DNA of 35,710 nucleotides from Holophagales bacterium UBA2201 (GCA_002327305.1 DCUZ01000027.1:608-36317), one strand, 5' to 3'; counted from the first letter of the stretch, positions 7,677-17,052 are shown. Numbers and translations: made by a program. Notes: generated by a model from the letters alone, not told the origin.

Positions 7677-9098
7677 ATGGCGCACGACCTGTTCCGCACC
7701 AAACCGATGGAACGCCTCATGGCCGACACGCAGGAGGAGGGGCACCGCCTCCGGAAGACCCTCACCGCGTGGGACCTGACCGCCATCGGGATCGGCTGCA
7801 TCATCGGCGTCGGGATCTTCGTCCTCCCCGGCGTGCAGGCGGCCCAGCATGCCGGTCCGGGCATCATCCTCTCCTTCGCCATCGCGGCCGCCGCGTGCGC
7901 CTGCACGGCCCTCTGCTACGCCGAATTCGCCGCCATGATCCCGGTGGCCGGCTCGGCCTACACCTATGGCTACGCCACCCTGGGGGAGATCGTCGCCTGG
8001 ATCATCGGGTGGGACCTCATCCTGGAATACATGGTCGCGGCCGTCCTCGTCAGCACCGGCTGGTCGGCCTACTGCGTCAACCTCCTCGCCACCATCGGGT
8101 TGGACCTTCCCCGGGCGCTGACGGCGTCGCCCTGGGACCCCTCGCCCGGGTGGTTCAACCTCCCCGCCGTGGCCATCGTCCTCGTCATCACCTGGCTCCT
8201 CGTCCGGGGGATCAAGGAAAGTTCCTCCGTGAACATGGGGATCGTCATCCTGAAACTGGCCGTCATCCTCTTCTTCATCCTGGTCACCGCGGGGCACGTG
8301 GACCCGGCCAAGTGGCGCCCCTTCATGCCGTTCGGCTTCGGGGGGGTGATGACGGCGGCGGCCATCGTCTTCCTCGCCTACGTGGGTTTCGACGCCGTCT
8401 CCACCACGGCCGAGGAGGCCCGCAACCCCCAGCGGGACCTCCCCGTCGGCATCATCGCCTCCCTTCTCATCGCCACGGTCCTCTACATGGCCGTGGCCGC
8501 CATCATGACGGGCATCGTCCCCTACGCGGAACTAGGGGTGGCCAACCCCATCAACCTGGTCCTGAACACCCTGCACATGCCCTGGGCCTCGGCCCTCATC
8601 AGCGTGGGGGCCATGGCGGGGATCACGAGCGTCCTGCTGGTCCTCCTGATGGGCCAGCCGCGCATCCTCTTCGCCATGTCGCGCGACGGCCTTCTCCCCC
8701 AGGGCCTCTCCCGGGTCCATCCCCGCTTCAAGACGCCCCACCGGACCACCTGGATGACCGGGATGATCGTGGCCGTGGCGGCCGCCTTCACCCCCATCAC
8801 CGTCTCCTCCGAACTGTGCTCCATCGGGACCCTCTTCGCCTTCGTCATCGTCTGCACGGGAGTGATCGTCCTGCGCCACACGCGCCGGGACATCCAGCGA
8901 CCGTTCAAGGCGCCGTGGACGCCCGTCCTGCCGGGGGCGGGGGTCCTCCTGTGCCTCTACCTCATGGTCTCCCTCCCGGGAAGCGCGTGGGTGCGGTTCG
9001 GCGTGTGGTTGGCCCTGGGGTTCGTCCTGTTCTTCGCCTACGGGCGGCACAACAGCGCGCTGAATCCCGGTCCGAAGGTCCCCCCGCCCGCTCCGTAG
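7677..9098 (+). CDS. APC-family amino-acid permease, cationic amino acid transporter type
   Basis: A 473-residue inner-membrane transporter with about 12 hydrophobic helices. The first is preceded by a short charged N-terminus and contains the APC substrate-binding motif GIGCIIGVGIFVLP. The conserved segment after helix 2 (ALCYAEFAAMIPVAGSAYTYGYATLGE) and the helix 6 stretch (IVFLAYVGFDAVSTTAEEARNPQRDLP) are typical of the CAT/YfnA branch, which imports amino acids with protons. The exact substrate cannot be read from the sequence. The start chosen at 7677 follows an AGGAG-like site (CAGGAG) and gives the normal length; the open frame continues upstream, but that stretch is the heptamer-repeat DNA. 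No partner genes lie beside it. Confidence 0.9.
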   Translation: MAHDLFRTKPMERLMADTQEEGHRLRKTLTAWDLTAIGIGCIIGVGIFVLPGVQAAQHAGPGIILSFAIAAAACACTALCYAEFAAMIPVAGSAYTYGYATLGEIVAWIIGWDLILEYMVAAVLVSTGWSAYCVNLLATIGLDLPRALTASPWDPSPGWFNLPAVAIVLVITWLLVRGIKESSSVNMGIVILKLAVILFFILVTAGHVDPAKWRPFMPFGFGGVMTAAAIVFLAYVGFDAVSTTAEEARNPQRDLPVGIIASLLIATVLYMAVAAIMTGIVPYAELGVANPINLVLNTLHMPWASALISVGAMAGITSVLLVLLMGQPRILFAMSRDGLLPQGLSRVHPRFKTPHRTTWMTGMIVAVAAAFTPITVSSELCSIGTLFAFVIVCTGVIVLRHTRRDIQRPFKAPWTPVLPGAGVLLCLYLMVSLPGSAWVRFGVWLALGFVLFFAYGRHNSALNPGPKVPPPAP

Positions 9099-9160
9099 AC
9101 GGCAGGCCGGCGATCATCCTTCGGTCAAAATGGGTTAAACTATGAACCAGTGAGGTGCCT

Positions 9161-12100
9161 ATGCGCCCGTTGTTGGCCTCTGCCTTGGTAATCATACTCG
9201 TCTCTGTTTCGGTGCCCGCCGCTGATACCACCGAGCAGAAAGCCGTTATCCTTGATCATTCCGGCCTCTCCTGGCAGGAGGCCCGAGGCATCATCGAGCA
9301 ACACGGAGGCCGCCTGGTGCACATCCTGCCTCCTTATGCGCTGATCGGGGATATTCCTGCGGGGGCCGAGGAGGCCCTTACGGCGCCGCCCCATAAGGCC
9401 GACGCCCCCTGGGACGCTCCGGCCGTTCGGGTGGTCTCGAATCCGACCGAGGCCCAGAATCTTCTCAACGCCCACCGCCAGAGCTGGGCCACGGGAAAAC
9501 CTCTTTCCCAAGAATCCCTATGGGCCCTGGCCTATTTTCTGCCGCGCAATCCGGTTCCCCTCGAACATGACCGCATGTTCCGGATGAATCCCGATGGTTC
9601 GGTGGAAGTCCTCCCCCCTTCGTCATGGGAACTTCCGCCCCTGCCCCCCGAGGAGGACGATCCCCGGAGAGGCATCGGCAACACCTGGTACAACACGAGC
9701 GATCTGCTCGTGGGGGACGTCGCCATCGGGATCATCCGGCCGGAATCGAACGGCACCGACGGCTACAATACGGAGAACTGGACGGCGCAGGAGGTTTCCG
9801 ACACCCTCGCCCGCCTGATGGACGGCATGACCCGGATGGGCAATCACGCCCCGCAGGGGAAGGTGACGTTCATATATCGAACGGAAACCTACGGCGGTCT
9901 GCCCGTCGCCGGGCTGGTGGATTGCAATTACGAGTCCATCCGGTACGCCAACCACAACGACACCCTCGTCCTTCACCTGCTCGGCCGGCTGGGCTACACC
10001 AACGCCAACGCGTGGGAGCGGCGCCACGAGTGGGCCAACGACCTGCGGAACGACCTGGGGACCGACTGGGCCGTTGGTTTCTTTATCGTGGATGACAGCA
10101 CCGCGGGCGGGACGGGGCGCGCCAGCGCGTACATCAACGGGCCGGCCGTGTGGATCTTCAGCACCAACAACGCCAATGTCTACCATCATGAGAGCGGCCA
10201 CTCCTGGGGCGCGTGGGACGAATACCACCCCGACGCCGCCCAGTCCCCCACCAAATTCGGAGGCTACTACCAGGAGGTCAACGCCAACAGCCAGTACAAC
10301 GACGGCACGGGTTATTTCGGCGGCGCCGGAGAGGGCATCAGCGCCCTGATGATCAACAACATTGACTACGGCAGCCCCTGGAGCCACGGCCAGTGGGGCA
10401 CCTGGGACCTGGACGGCGACGGCCGCCCGGAGCCCGCCGACACCTTCCCCGAGGTGACGCTGAACGCCCCCTCGGGCGCTAATCCCCTCATCTTCACCGG
10501 CACCGCCTCCGTCTATGCCAGCCGCCGCGAGTCCGGCACCTACACGACCGCCGACATCGCCGTCCACAAGATATCCAAGGTGGAATGGCGGATGAACGGG
10601 GGACCGTGGCAGGACGCCGCCCCCTCCGACGGCGCCTTCAACGCCTCCTCCGAGGGCTTCACTTTCACCACGCCGACCCTGCGCAATGGGGGGATCGTTG
10701 TTGAGGCTCGCGCCACCGACAATTTCGGTAATACCACCCTCCTGCCCGCCCGGCGGGACGCCTCCGTCTCCGGGAGCGCCGCCGTCAACACCCCGCCGAT
10801 GGCCGCGCTGAGCGTCACCCCGACGGCGGGCTCCACGGCGACCACCTTCCAGTTCAGCGGCATCGGCTCGTGGGACCCCGAGGAGGGGACCGCCGGGCTG
10901 GAATACCGTTGGGACTACGAGAATGACAGCCTATGGGACACGGTCTGGTCCACGGTCGGCACATCGCCCAGGACCTACGCCACCCCCGGGACCAAGACCT
11001 GCAAAATGGAGGTGCGGGACCGGCAGGGCCTCTCGGTCGGCCGGACCGTCACCTTCACCGTCGCCTCGTCGAACATCGCCCCCACCGCCACGTTCACCGT
11101 GGATAAGGGCATGGCCTTCGCCCCAACGGGAAGCCCGGTGACCTTCAATTTCGACGCCTCCGGCGTCTGGGACGGCGAGACGGCCGCGGGCTCCCTCCAG
11201 GTGCGTTGGGACTGGGAAAACGACGGCGTGTGGGACACCAGTTACTCCACGACCAAGACAGCGAGCCATGATTATGCGCAGGGGTACGCCGTCAATCCGT
11301 CGCAGGAATCCGTCAACACCTGGTTTTATAGCGGCACCGGAATCAGAGGCCTTGCCCAGAGTTTTGTGGCAGGGACGAGCGGAATCGGCAAAGCGGATCT
11401 GATGCTCATCCATAATGGTTCGACCGGTGGTACCATCACCGTAGGAATCAGGAGCAGCATCACTGGATCATTTCTGACCAGCACCTCAAAGGATCGCACC
11501 GCGATCACAAGTGGCGATTGGAACACTTTCGATTTCGCCGATATCGCCGCCACGATCGGCAACACGTATTACCTTGTTCTCCTGGAGTCCGTAGCTGATA
11601 TCATCGGCTGGTATGGAAGCAACGCCAATCCTTACGCCGGCGGCATACATTACTATACTTTCAATCAATCCACATGGAGCAACAACACCGCTTACGATAA
11701 TGCCTTCAGGATCTATGACAGCAACATCTCCACCGTCCCCCTGACCAAGTCCAAGATCTGGCGCGTTAAAATGGAGGTCCTGGACGGCAACGGCAACACC
11801 GCGCAGACCGTCCGTGATATCGTCGGCAACGGGTACAACACCCCCCCCACGCTGAGCGCCTTCACCGTCACCCCCTCCTCGGGGACGGTCGCCACCAACT
11901 TCAGCTTCTCGGCCACCGGCTCCGACCCCAACACGGCCTCTTGGGACAACTTCCTCCATTACCGGTTCGACCCGGAGGGGGACGGCAACTACAATGCCGA
12001 ATTCACCTCCACCTCCACAACCACCAAAACCTACGGCCGTTCCGGGATCTACACCGCCTCGGTGGAGGCCCGCGACCGGTATCACGCCACCGCCTCCCGG

Positions 12101-12625
12101 ACGGTGACGGTGGCCGTGGCGCCGGGCCTCTCCTCCATCCTTCTGAGCGATCGCTCCTCGGGGAATACCTCGGTGACGGATGAGCGGGAGGTGGCGGTCG
12201 CCCTCACCGTCACCGGCACCCCCCAGGAGATGCTCTTGTCGGAGAGCCCCTCCTTCACCGGCGCCTCGTGGCAGGTCTTCCGGACCCCGGCCACCTTCCT
12301 CCTCTCCGCCGGGGCGGGGGGCAAGACCGTGTACGCCAAGACGCGCAGCGGGACGGGCAATGAATCGGCCATCGTCAATGACGGCATCACCTACACGCCC
12401 CAGAACTTGATCCTTTACGTGACAAAGAACTCAGGAAGCGCAAAATTGGACTGGAACAACGCGGGAGCCTTCGAATACAGCGTGTACCGGAGCGCCACCC
12501 CCCAGTATGTGAGTTATTCGCAATTCAGTGCCTCCCCCACGGCCACCCTGACCCTCGATCATTCGGGGGCGCTGGGGGATAGTTTGAACTGGTATTACAA
12601 GGTCGAAACCGATCCCCTTCCGTAA
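9161..12625 (+). CDS. Secreted HExxH metallopeptidase (M64-like) with PKD domains
   Basis: A 1154-residue secreted protein with a clear signal peptide (about 1-22). The peptidase part holds HESGHSWGAWDEY (343-355), a HExxHxxGxxD zinc motif followed by the DEY of M64 (IgA-peptidase-like) enzymes. A beta-rich region follows, then PKD domains at bases about 10790-11070, 11071-11840 and 11838-12120. An Ig-like part and a C-terminal FN3-like part come last. The second PKD domain is split: between its strands (after TASHDYAQ, before IWRVKMEV) sits a block of about 155 residues that looks like an all-beta surface module. That block is much less GC-rich than the rest. GTG at 9155 is an alternative start, two codons upstream. 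The substrate is unknown; extracellular protein breakdown is likely. Confidence 0.8.
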   Translation: MRPLLASALVIILVSVSVPAADTTEQKAVILDHSGLSWQEARGIIEQHGGRLVHILPPYALIGDIPAGAEEALTAPPHKADAPWDAPAVRVVSNPTEAQNLLNAHRQSWATGKPLSQESLWALAYFLPRNPVPLEHDRMFRMNPDGSVEVLPPSSWELPPLPPEEDDPRRGIGNTWYNTSDLLVGDVAIGIIRPESNGTDGYNTENWTAQEVSDTLARLMDGMTRMGNHAPQGKVTFIYRTETYGGLPVAGLVDCNYESIRYANHNDTLVLHLLGRLGYTNANAWERRHEWANDLRNDLGTDWAVGFFIVDDSTAGGTGRASAYINGPAVWIFSTNNANVYHHESGHSWGAWDEYHPDAAQSPTKFGGYYQEVNANSQYNDGTGYFGGAGEGISALMINNIDYGSPWSHGQWGTWDLDGDGRPEPADTFPEVTLNAPSGANPLIFTGTASVYASRRESGTYTTADIAVHKISKVEWRMNGGPWQDAAPSDGAFNASSEGFTFTTPTLRNGGIVVEARATDNFGNTTLLPARRDASVSGSAAVNTPPMAALSVTPTAGSTATTFQFSGIGSWDPEEGTAGLEYRWDYENDSLWDTVWSTVGTSPRTYATPGTKTCKMEVRDRQGLSVGRTVTFTVASSNIAPTATFTVDKGMAFAPTGSPVTFNFDASGVWDGETAAGSLQVRWDWENDGVWDTSYSTTKTASHDYAQGYAVNPSQESVNTWFYSGTGIRGLAQSFVAGTSGIGKADLMLIHNGSTGGTITVGIRSSITGSFLTSTSKDRTAITSGDWNTFDFADIAATIGNTYYLVLLESVADIIGWYGSNANPYAGGIHYYTFNQSTWSNNTAYDNAFRIYDSNISTVPLTKSKIWRVKMEVLDGNGNTAQTVRDIVGNGYNTPPTLSAFTVTPSSGTVATNFSFSATGSDPNTASWDNFLHYRFDPEGDGNYNAEFTSTSTTTKTYGRSGIYTASVEARDRYHATASRTVTVAVAPGLSSILLSDRSSGNTSVTDEREVAVALTVTGTPQEMLLSESPSFTGASWQVFRTPATFLLSAGAGGKTVYAKTRSGTGNESAIVNDGITYTPQNLILYVTKNSGSAKLDWNNAGAFEYSVYRSATPQYVSYSQFSASPTATLTLDHSGALGDSLNWYYKVETDPLP

Positions 12626-12644
12626 GCGGTCCCATGCAGTCGGA

Positions 12645-12673
12645 TTGCGCCGCTCCCCCATTTTTGGTATCCT
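12645..12673 (+). promoter_or_regulatory. Promoter giving a leaderless cNMP-FHA transcript
   Basis: TTGCGC at 12645-12650, a 17-bp spacer, TATCCT at 12668-12673. The GTG start codon follows after exactly 6 nt, so transcription should begin at or next to the start codon. Confidence 0.6.
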
Positions 12674-12679
12674 AAGGGG

Positions 12680-13456
12680 GTGAAAGTCGTCACCGGCAAG
12701 GACCGGGCGCCGATCGAGAACATGGTCGTCTCCTTCAAACAGGGGGAGACCATCTTCAACGACGGCGACCTGGGGACCGAGATGTTCATCGTCCAGAAGG
12801 GGCGGGTGGAGATCCGCAAGCGGTTCGGGACCGAGGTGCGGGTCCTCTCGGTCCTGGAAAAGGGGGACTTCTTCGGCGAGATGTCCATCCTGGAGGGGCT
12901 CCCCCGCACCGCCACGGCCGTGGCCCTGGAGGAGACCGACTGCCTGGCCATCAACGAGGCCACCTTCGATCAGATGCTCCGCGGGAACCTGGAGATCGCC
13001 GTCCGGATGCTGCGCAAGCTCTCCAACAAACTGCGCGAAACCACCGAACTGCTCAACCAGGTGGCCGGGAAGACGGTCCAGGTGGAGAAGCCGAAGGAGC
13101 TGATCGAGGAGGTCCTCGCGGTCTCCGCCTCCCCCTACCATCTGGCCGTGGCGGACACCGAGGTCGTCCTCCCCGTCCGGAAGGAGGGGACCACCCTGGT
13201 GGGCCGCAAGGACCCCGTCACCGAGATCTACCCCGACATCGACCTCTCCCCCCACGACACGAGCCGCTCCATCTCGCGGCGCCACGCCAAGTTCGTGGTC
13301 CGCAACGACCAGGTCTTCCTCCAGGAGGACATCGGCACCACCAACGGCACCTTCCTCAACGGCGAGAAACTGCAAAAGGGCGAATTCTACGCCGTCCATG
13401 ACGGCGACGAGGTGCAGTTCGGCCTGGTGCGCACCAAGTTCACCGTCTCCAACTGA
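12680..13456 (+). CDS. Cyclic-nucleotide-binding and FHA domain protein
   Basis: A 258-residue cytoplasmic protein joining two sensor modules. Residues about 15-125 are a CRP-type cNMP-binding domain; its phosphate-binding cassette keeps Glu67 and Arg76 (FGEMSILEGLPRTATA), so it may bind cAMP or cGMP. Residues about 165-255 are an FHA domain with GR, SRRH and NGT in order, which normally binds phosphothreonine peptides. A short linker (VEKPKELIEEVL) separates them. No DNA-binding or catalytic domain is present, so it looks like an adaptor that links a nucleotide signal to a Ser/Thr kinase pathway. The GTG start lies 6 nt after a -10 box. The stop is 10 bp before recG, so the two are probably co-transcribed. 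Confidence 0.88.
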   Translation: MKVVTGKDRAPIENMVVSFKQGETIFNDGDLGTEMFIVQKGRVEIRKRFGTEVRVLSVLEKGDFFGEMSILEGLPRTATAVALEETDCLAINEATFDQMLRGNLEIAVRMLRKLSNKLRETTELLNQVAGKTVQVEKPKELIEEVLAVSASPYHLAVADTEVVLPVRKEGTTLVGRKDPVTEIYPDIDLSPHDTSRSISRRHAKFVVRNDQVFLQEDIGTTNGTFLNGEKLQKGEFYAVHDGDEVQFGLVRTKFTVSN

Positions 13457-13466
13457 CCGGCGATCC

Positions 13467-15521
13467 ATGACGGCCCCAGGCCCCTTCCTTCCCCTCCGGT
13501 TCCTCAAGGGCGTGGGTCCGGTTCGCGCCGCGGCGCTTTCGGAGGCCGGTTGCGCTTCGGGGTGGGACCTCCTCAGCCACCTCCCCTTCCGGTACGAGGA
13601 CCGCCGGGCGGTGGTCCCCATCGCCTCGCTTTCCACCCCCGGAGAGCGGTACGCCATCCGCGGGCGCGTCACCGCCATGGACTGGCACCAGGCCCGCCGC
13701 CGGAACCTCTTCATCCTCAAACTGCTCGTCGCCGACGAGTCGGGGTTCATCCCGGTGGTCTTTTTCAACCAGCGGTGGCTCCTGGATATCTTCAAGGAGG
13801 GGATGAACCTGTTCCTGTACGGGAAACTGTCGGCCCGGCGGGAGTGGGTGCTGGAGAGCCCCCGGTGGGAGCTGGCCGCCGCCCCGCGCGGCGAGACGGG
13901 GCGGGTGGTGCCGGTCTATCCCGCCCTCGGCCCCCTCAACTCGCGCCAGATCGGCCTCCTCATCGGCCAGGTGCTGGACCTCTGCCCCTCCCCCCTGTCC
14001 GACCCCCTGCCGGCGGACTTGACGGCGGCGGAGGGGCTCCCTCCCCTGGAGCGGGCCCTGCGGGACCTCCACCGCCCCGAGACGATGGAGGCGCACGAGG
14101 CGGGGCGGCGGCGCCTCATCTTCGACGAACTGTTCACCTACGAACTGGCCCTTCTGCTGAACCGGCGGAAGCGGGACCTGGCGGCCTCCGGGCCCCGGGT
14201 GGACCTCACCGACGCCCTGAGGGCGCGGGTGAGGGACATTCTGCCTTTCAAGTTGACCGGGGGGCAGAGGGAGGCGGTGCGGACCATCGCCCACGACATG
14301 GCCTCGGGCCGCCCCATGCGGCGCCTCCTCCACGGCGACGTGGGATGCGGCAAGACCATCGTCGCCGCCATCGCCGCCGTCGCCGCCATCGAGAGCGGCC
14401 ACCAGGCGGCCTATATGGCCCCCACGGCCATCCTGGCCGAACAGCACTTCGCGCGCTTCGCCGCCCTCTTTTCCCGTTCCGGCTACGCGGTCCGCCTCCT
14501 CACCTCGGGGACGCCGGCGGCCGAGCGCCGCGGGATCCTTGCGGGCCTGGGCGACGGGAGCGTCCCCCTCGTGGTGGGGACCCACGCCCTTTTGGAGGAC
14601 CCGGTGGCCTTTGGCTCGCTGGGACTGGTCGTGGTGGACGAGGAGCACCGGTTCGGCGTCCGCCAGCGCCTCCGGCTGAGGGCCAAGGGGAAGAGCCCCC
14701 ACTACCTGGTGATGACCGCCACCCCGATCCCACGGACGCTGACGCTCACGCTCTACGGCGATCTGGATGTCACCGCCATCACCGAGATGCCCCCGGGGCG
14801 GACAAAAGTGAAAACCCTGTTGCGCCCCGAAGCCAAACGGCCGGAGGCGCTGGCCTTCGTCCGCGACCAGATCGCCGCCGGGCGGCAGGCGTTCATCGTC
14901 TATCCCCTCATCGAGGAGTCGGAGAACTTCGAGGCCCGGGCGCTGACGGCCCACTTCGACGCCGTGGCCGCGGCCCTTCCCGGCGTCCCCGTGGCGATGC
15001 TCCACGGACGGCTCCCTTACAAGGAGAAGGAGGGCGTCATGCGGCGTTTCGCCTCCGGGGCCGTCGGGGCGCTCGTCGCCACCACCGTCGTGGAGGTGGG
15101 GGTGGACGTCCCCAACGCCTCCGTCATGCTCGTCGAGAGCGCGGAGCGGTTCGGCCTGGCGCAGCTGCACCAGTTGCGGGGCCGCGTCGGGCGCGCGAGG
15201 CACACGTCGTGGTGCGTCCTCCTGCACGGGGGGGGGGCGTCCGAGGAGTCGCTCCAGCGCCTTCAGTTGTTCGAGAAGATTGATGACGGCTTCGCCCTGG
15301 CCGAGGAGGACTGGAACCTCCGCGGCCCCGGCGACCTGCTGGGCCTGCGGCAGTGGGGCCTCCCGCGCTTCAGGGCCGCGGACCTCTTCCGGGACCGCCC
15401 GGTCCTGGAGCGGGCGCGGAAGGCGGCGGCGCGGTGGCTCTCCGACCACCCGCTGGAGGAATGCGAGGCCCTGGTGGGGGAGTTATACCGCTACTGGACC
15501 TTCGAGGAGGTGCCCATATGA
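13467..15521 (+). CDS. recG: ATP-dependent DNA helicase RecG
   Basis: A 684-residue protein of normal RecG length. The N-terminal wedge (OB-fold) region leads into a superfamily 2 helicase core: Walker A GDVGCGKT (290-297, Cys where most RecG have Ser), DEEH in VVVDEEHRFG, MTATPIPRTL, and the RecG-specific QLRGRVGRARH segment. RecG reverses stalled replication forks and branch-migrates Holliday junctions. The start at 13467 is preferred because FLPLRFLKGVGP, the usual RecG beginning, follows shortly; the open frame runs 23 codons further up into the FHA gene. The stop overlaps the next start as ATGA, giving translational coupling to cobO. Confidence 0.97.
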   Translation: MTAPGPFLPLRFLKGVGPVRAAALSEAGCASGWDLLSHLPFRYEDRRAVVPIASLSTPGERYAIRGRVTAMDWHQARRRNLFILKLLVADESGFIPVVFFNQRWLLDIFKEGMNLFLYGKLSARREWVLESPRWELAAAPRGETGRVVPVYPALGPLNSRQIGLLIGQVLDLCPSPLSDPLPADLTAAEGLPPLERALRDLHRPETMEAHEAGRRRLIFDELFTYELALLLNRRKRDLAASGPRVDLTDALRARVRDILPFKLTGGQREAVRTIAHDMASGRPMRRLLHGDVGCGKTIVAAIAAVAAIESGHQAAYMAPTAILAEQHFARFAALFSRSGYAVRLLTSGTPAAERRGILAGLGDGSVPLVVGTHALLEDPVAFGSLGLVVVDEEHRFGVRQRLRLRAKGKSPHYLVMTATPIPRTLTLTLYGDLDVTAITEMPPGRTKVKTLLRPEAKRPEALAFVRDQIAAGRQAFIVYPLIEESENFEARALTAHFDAVAAALPGVPVAMLHGRLPYKEKEGVMRRFASGAVGALVATTVVEVGVDVPNASVMLVESAERFGLAQLHQLRGRVGRARHTSWCVLLHGGGASEESLQRLQLFEKIDDGFALAEEDWNLRGPGDLLGLRQWGLPRFRAADLFRDRPVLERARKAAARWLSDHPLEECEALVGELYRYWTFEEVPI

Positions 15522-16063
15522 ACGGCAAATTCCAGATCTACACCGGGGAGGGGAAGGGGAAGACCACGGCCTCCATGGGGCTGGCCCTCCGGGCCGCCGG
15601 GGCGGGCCTCGGCGTGGCCTTCATCCAATTCGACAAGGGGTACAGCAACCAGGAGCACTACGCCGAGCGCCACTCCCTGCGCCTCATCCCCAACATCGAT
15701 CTTTATCCGACGGGGTGCGAGCGGATCCAGAAGGACGGGAAGTTCCGGTTCGGCGTCCAGCCGGAGGACCGCGCCGAAGCCGAGCGGGCCCTGCGCATCG
15801 TCAGCAGGGTGATCGCGGAGCGAAAGCACCAGGTGGTCGTCCTCGACGAGATCAACGTGGCCCTCCACATCGGTCTCGTGACGATGGAGGAGGTGATGGC
15901 CATCATCGGCCTCCACGCCGCCGACCCGTTTTTCGAACTGCTCATGACGGGCCGGTACGCCAAGCCGGAGGTGATGGAACACGCCGACCTGGTCACCGAG
16001 ATGACCAAGGTGAAACACTATTTCGACCAGGGGCTCTTCGCCCGCAGGGGGATCGAGTTCTAA
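15518..16063 (+). CDS. cobO: Corrinoid adenosyltransferase, CobA/CobO type
   Basis: A 181-residue cytoplasmic protein with the CobA/CobO hallmark P-loop GEGKGKTTASMG (residues about 10-21) and the VVLDEINVALHIG Walker B-like segment. These enzymes use ATP to add the 5'-deoxyadenosyl group to cob(I)alamin or a precursor, making the B12 coenzyme. The ATG overlaps the recG stop as ATGA. No other cobalamin genes are in the window, so it may serve salvage rather than de novo synthesis. The downstream segment to 16341 has no gene. Confidence 0.93.
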   Translation: MNGKFQIYTGEGKGKTTASMGLALRAAGAGLGVAFIQFDKGYSNQEHYAERHSLRLIPNIDLYPTGCERIQKDGKFRFGVQPEDRAEAERALRIVSRVIAERKHQVVVLDEINVALHIGLVTMEEVMAIIGLHAADPFFELLMTGRYAKPEVMEHADLVTEMTKVKHYFDQGLFARRGIEF

Positions 16064-16341
16064 GCCCGCCCACCCGACCGGCTGGAAAACGGGAAGGCCG
16101 GAAAGCAGAAAATGTAGGGACGCGGGGCGGCTCCCCCGCCCGCCCGACTTTGGACTTTCCCACAACAGCCGCCTTCCGCCCTTGCCTGTCTTATGCGGGA
16201 GGATAAGCCGGGGGTCCGGGATGAAAGAAATCCTCCCCTACAGGATCTTATCGCCTGGTGCCGTCAATCTGCCTGCCTTCTTGACTTGCCCCGCCGCGGA
16301 TGTTATAAGCATTCTGTGAACCCCCTCCCGCGGGGCCCGGC
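16064..16341. other. Intergenic region with degenerate heptamers and an inverted repeat
   Basis: No gene seen. Bases 16081-16110 hold GGAAAA/GGGAAG/CGGAAA-like steps and 16146-16159 hold GACTTTG, GACTTTC, both roughly period 7. GGGAGGAT (16197-16204) and ATCCTCCC (16230-16237) form an 8-bp inverted repeat with a 25-base loop. The promoter of the methyltransferase lies at the end. Confidence 0.5.
16281..16309 (+). promoter_or_regulatory. Sigma-70-type promoter for the methyltransferase gene
   Basis: TTGACT at 16281-16286, a 17-bp spacer, TATAAG at 16304-16309. The start codon lies 32 bp further on. Confidence 0.65.
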
Positions 16342-17052
16342 ATGACCCGCTACGGTCCCGATTTTTACGCCCACCGCGACCAGGACACGGCCCCCTCGGC
16401 CGAGGCGGTCCTTTCCGCCGTTCTCGAGGTCCTTCCCCCCATCCGCTCGGCGGTGGATGTCGGGTGCGGCGTGGGGACCTGGCTGGCCTGCCTAAAGGGC
16501 AAGGGGGTGGCGGAAGTGTTCGGCGTTGACGGCCCCTGGCTGGATCCCGCCCGCCTCATCATCCCCCGCGACGCGTTCGTCCAGGCCGACCTGGGACTCC
16601 CGCTCCGGCTGGAACGGCGGTTCGACCTGGCCCTCTCCCTCGAGGTGGCGGAACACCTCCCTCCGGAACGGGCCGGCTCCTTCGTCGCCGACCTCTGCGC
16701 CCTGGCCGATTGCGTCCTCTTCGCCGGCGCCGTCCCCCACCAGGGCGGCACCGGCCATGTGAACGAGCAGTGGCAGGAATACTGGGCGGGACTGTTCGAT
16801 GCCCTGGGGTACGCGCCGGTGGACGCCGTGAGGCCCCGCGTCTGGAGCAACGAAGCGGTCCGCGTCTGGTACCGCCAGAACACCCTGCTCTATGTCAGGC
16901 GTCCCCGTCTCGGGGAGGTGAAGGCCCCCGCGGCGGCGGGGCCGCTTTCGGTGGTCCATCCCGCCCTGTACGCGCAGAAAGTCGGCTCCCTCCGCGGCGC
17001 CTGGAAGACCTTCATCCGGAGATTCCGGAGGAGCATTCTCCCGCGCCGCTGA
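16342..17052 (+). CDS. Class I SAM-dependent methyltransferase
   Basis: A 236-residue cytoplasmic protein. The SAM-binding motif I is VDVGCGVGTW (about 38-47), followed by an acidic end of strand 2 (VFGVDGPW), motif II-like FVQADLGLPL, and FDLALSLEVAEHLP (motif IV). The opening FYAHRDQDTAPSAEAVL is shared by a family of small methyltransferases often found near glycosyltransferase genes; the acceptor is unknown. The C-terminus is very basic (TFIRRFRRSILPRR), possibly for membrane or nucleic-acid contact. The start lies 32 bp after a good promoter, but there is no clear ribosome-binding site. The next small gene follows after 29 bp. Confidence 0.82.
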   Translation: MTRYGPDFYAHRDQDTAPSAEAVLSAVLEVLPPIRSAVDVGCGVGTWLACLKGKGVAEVFGVDGPWLDPARLIIPRDAFVQADLGLPLRLERRFDLALSLEVAEHLPPERAGSFVADLCALADCVLFAGAVPHQGGTGHVNEQWQEYWAGLFDALGYAPVDAVRPRVWSNEAVRVWYRQNTLLYVRRPRLGEVKAPAAAGPLSVVHPALYAQKVGSLRGAWKTFIRRFRRSILPRR

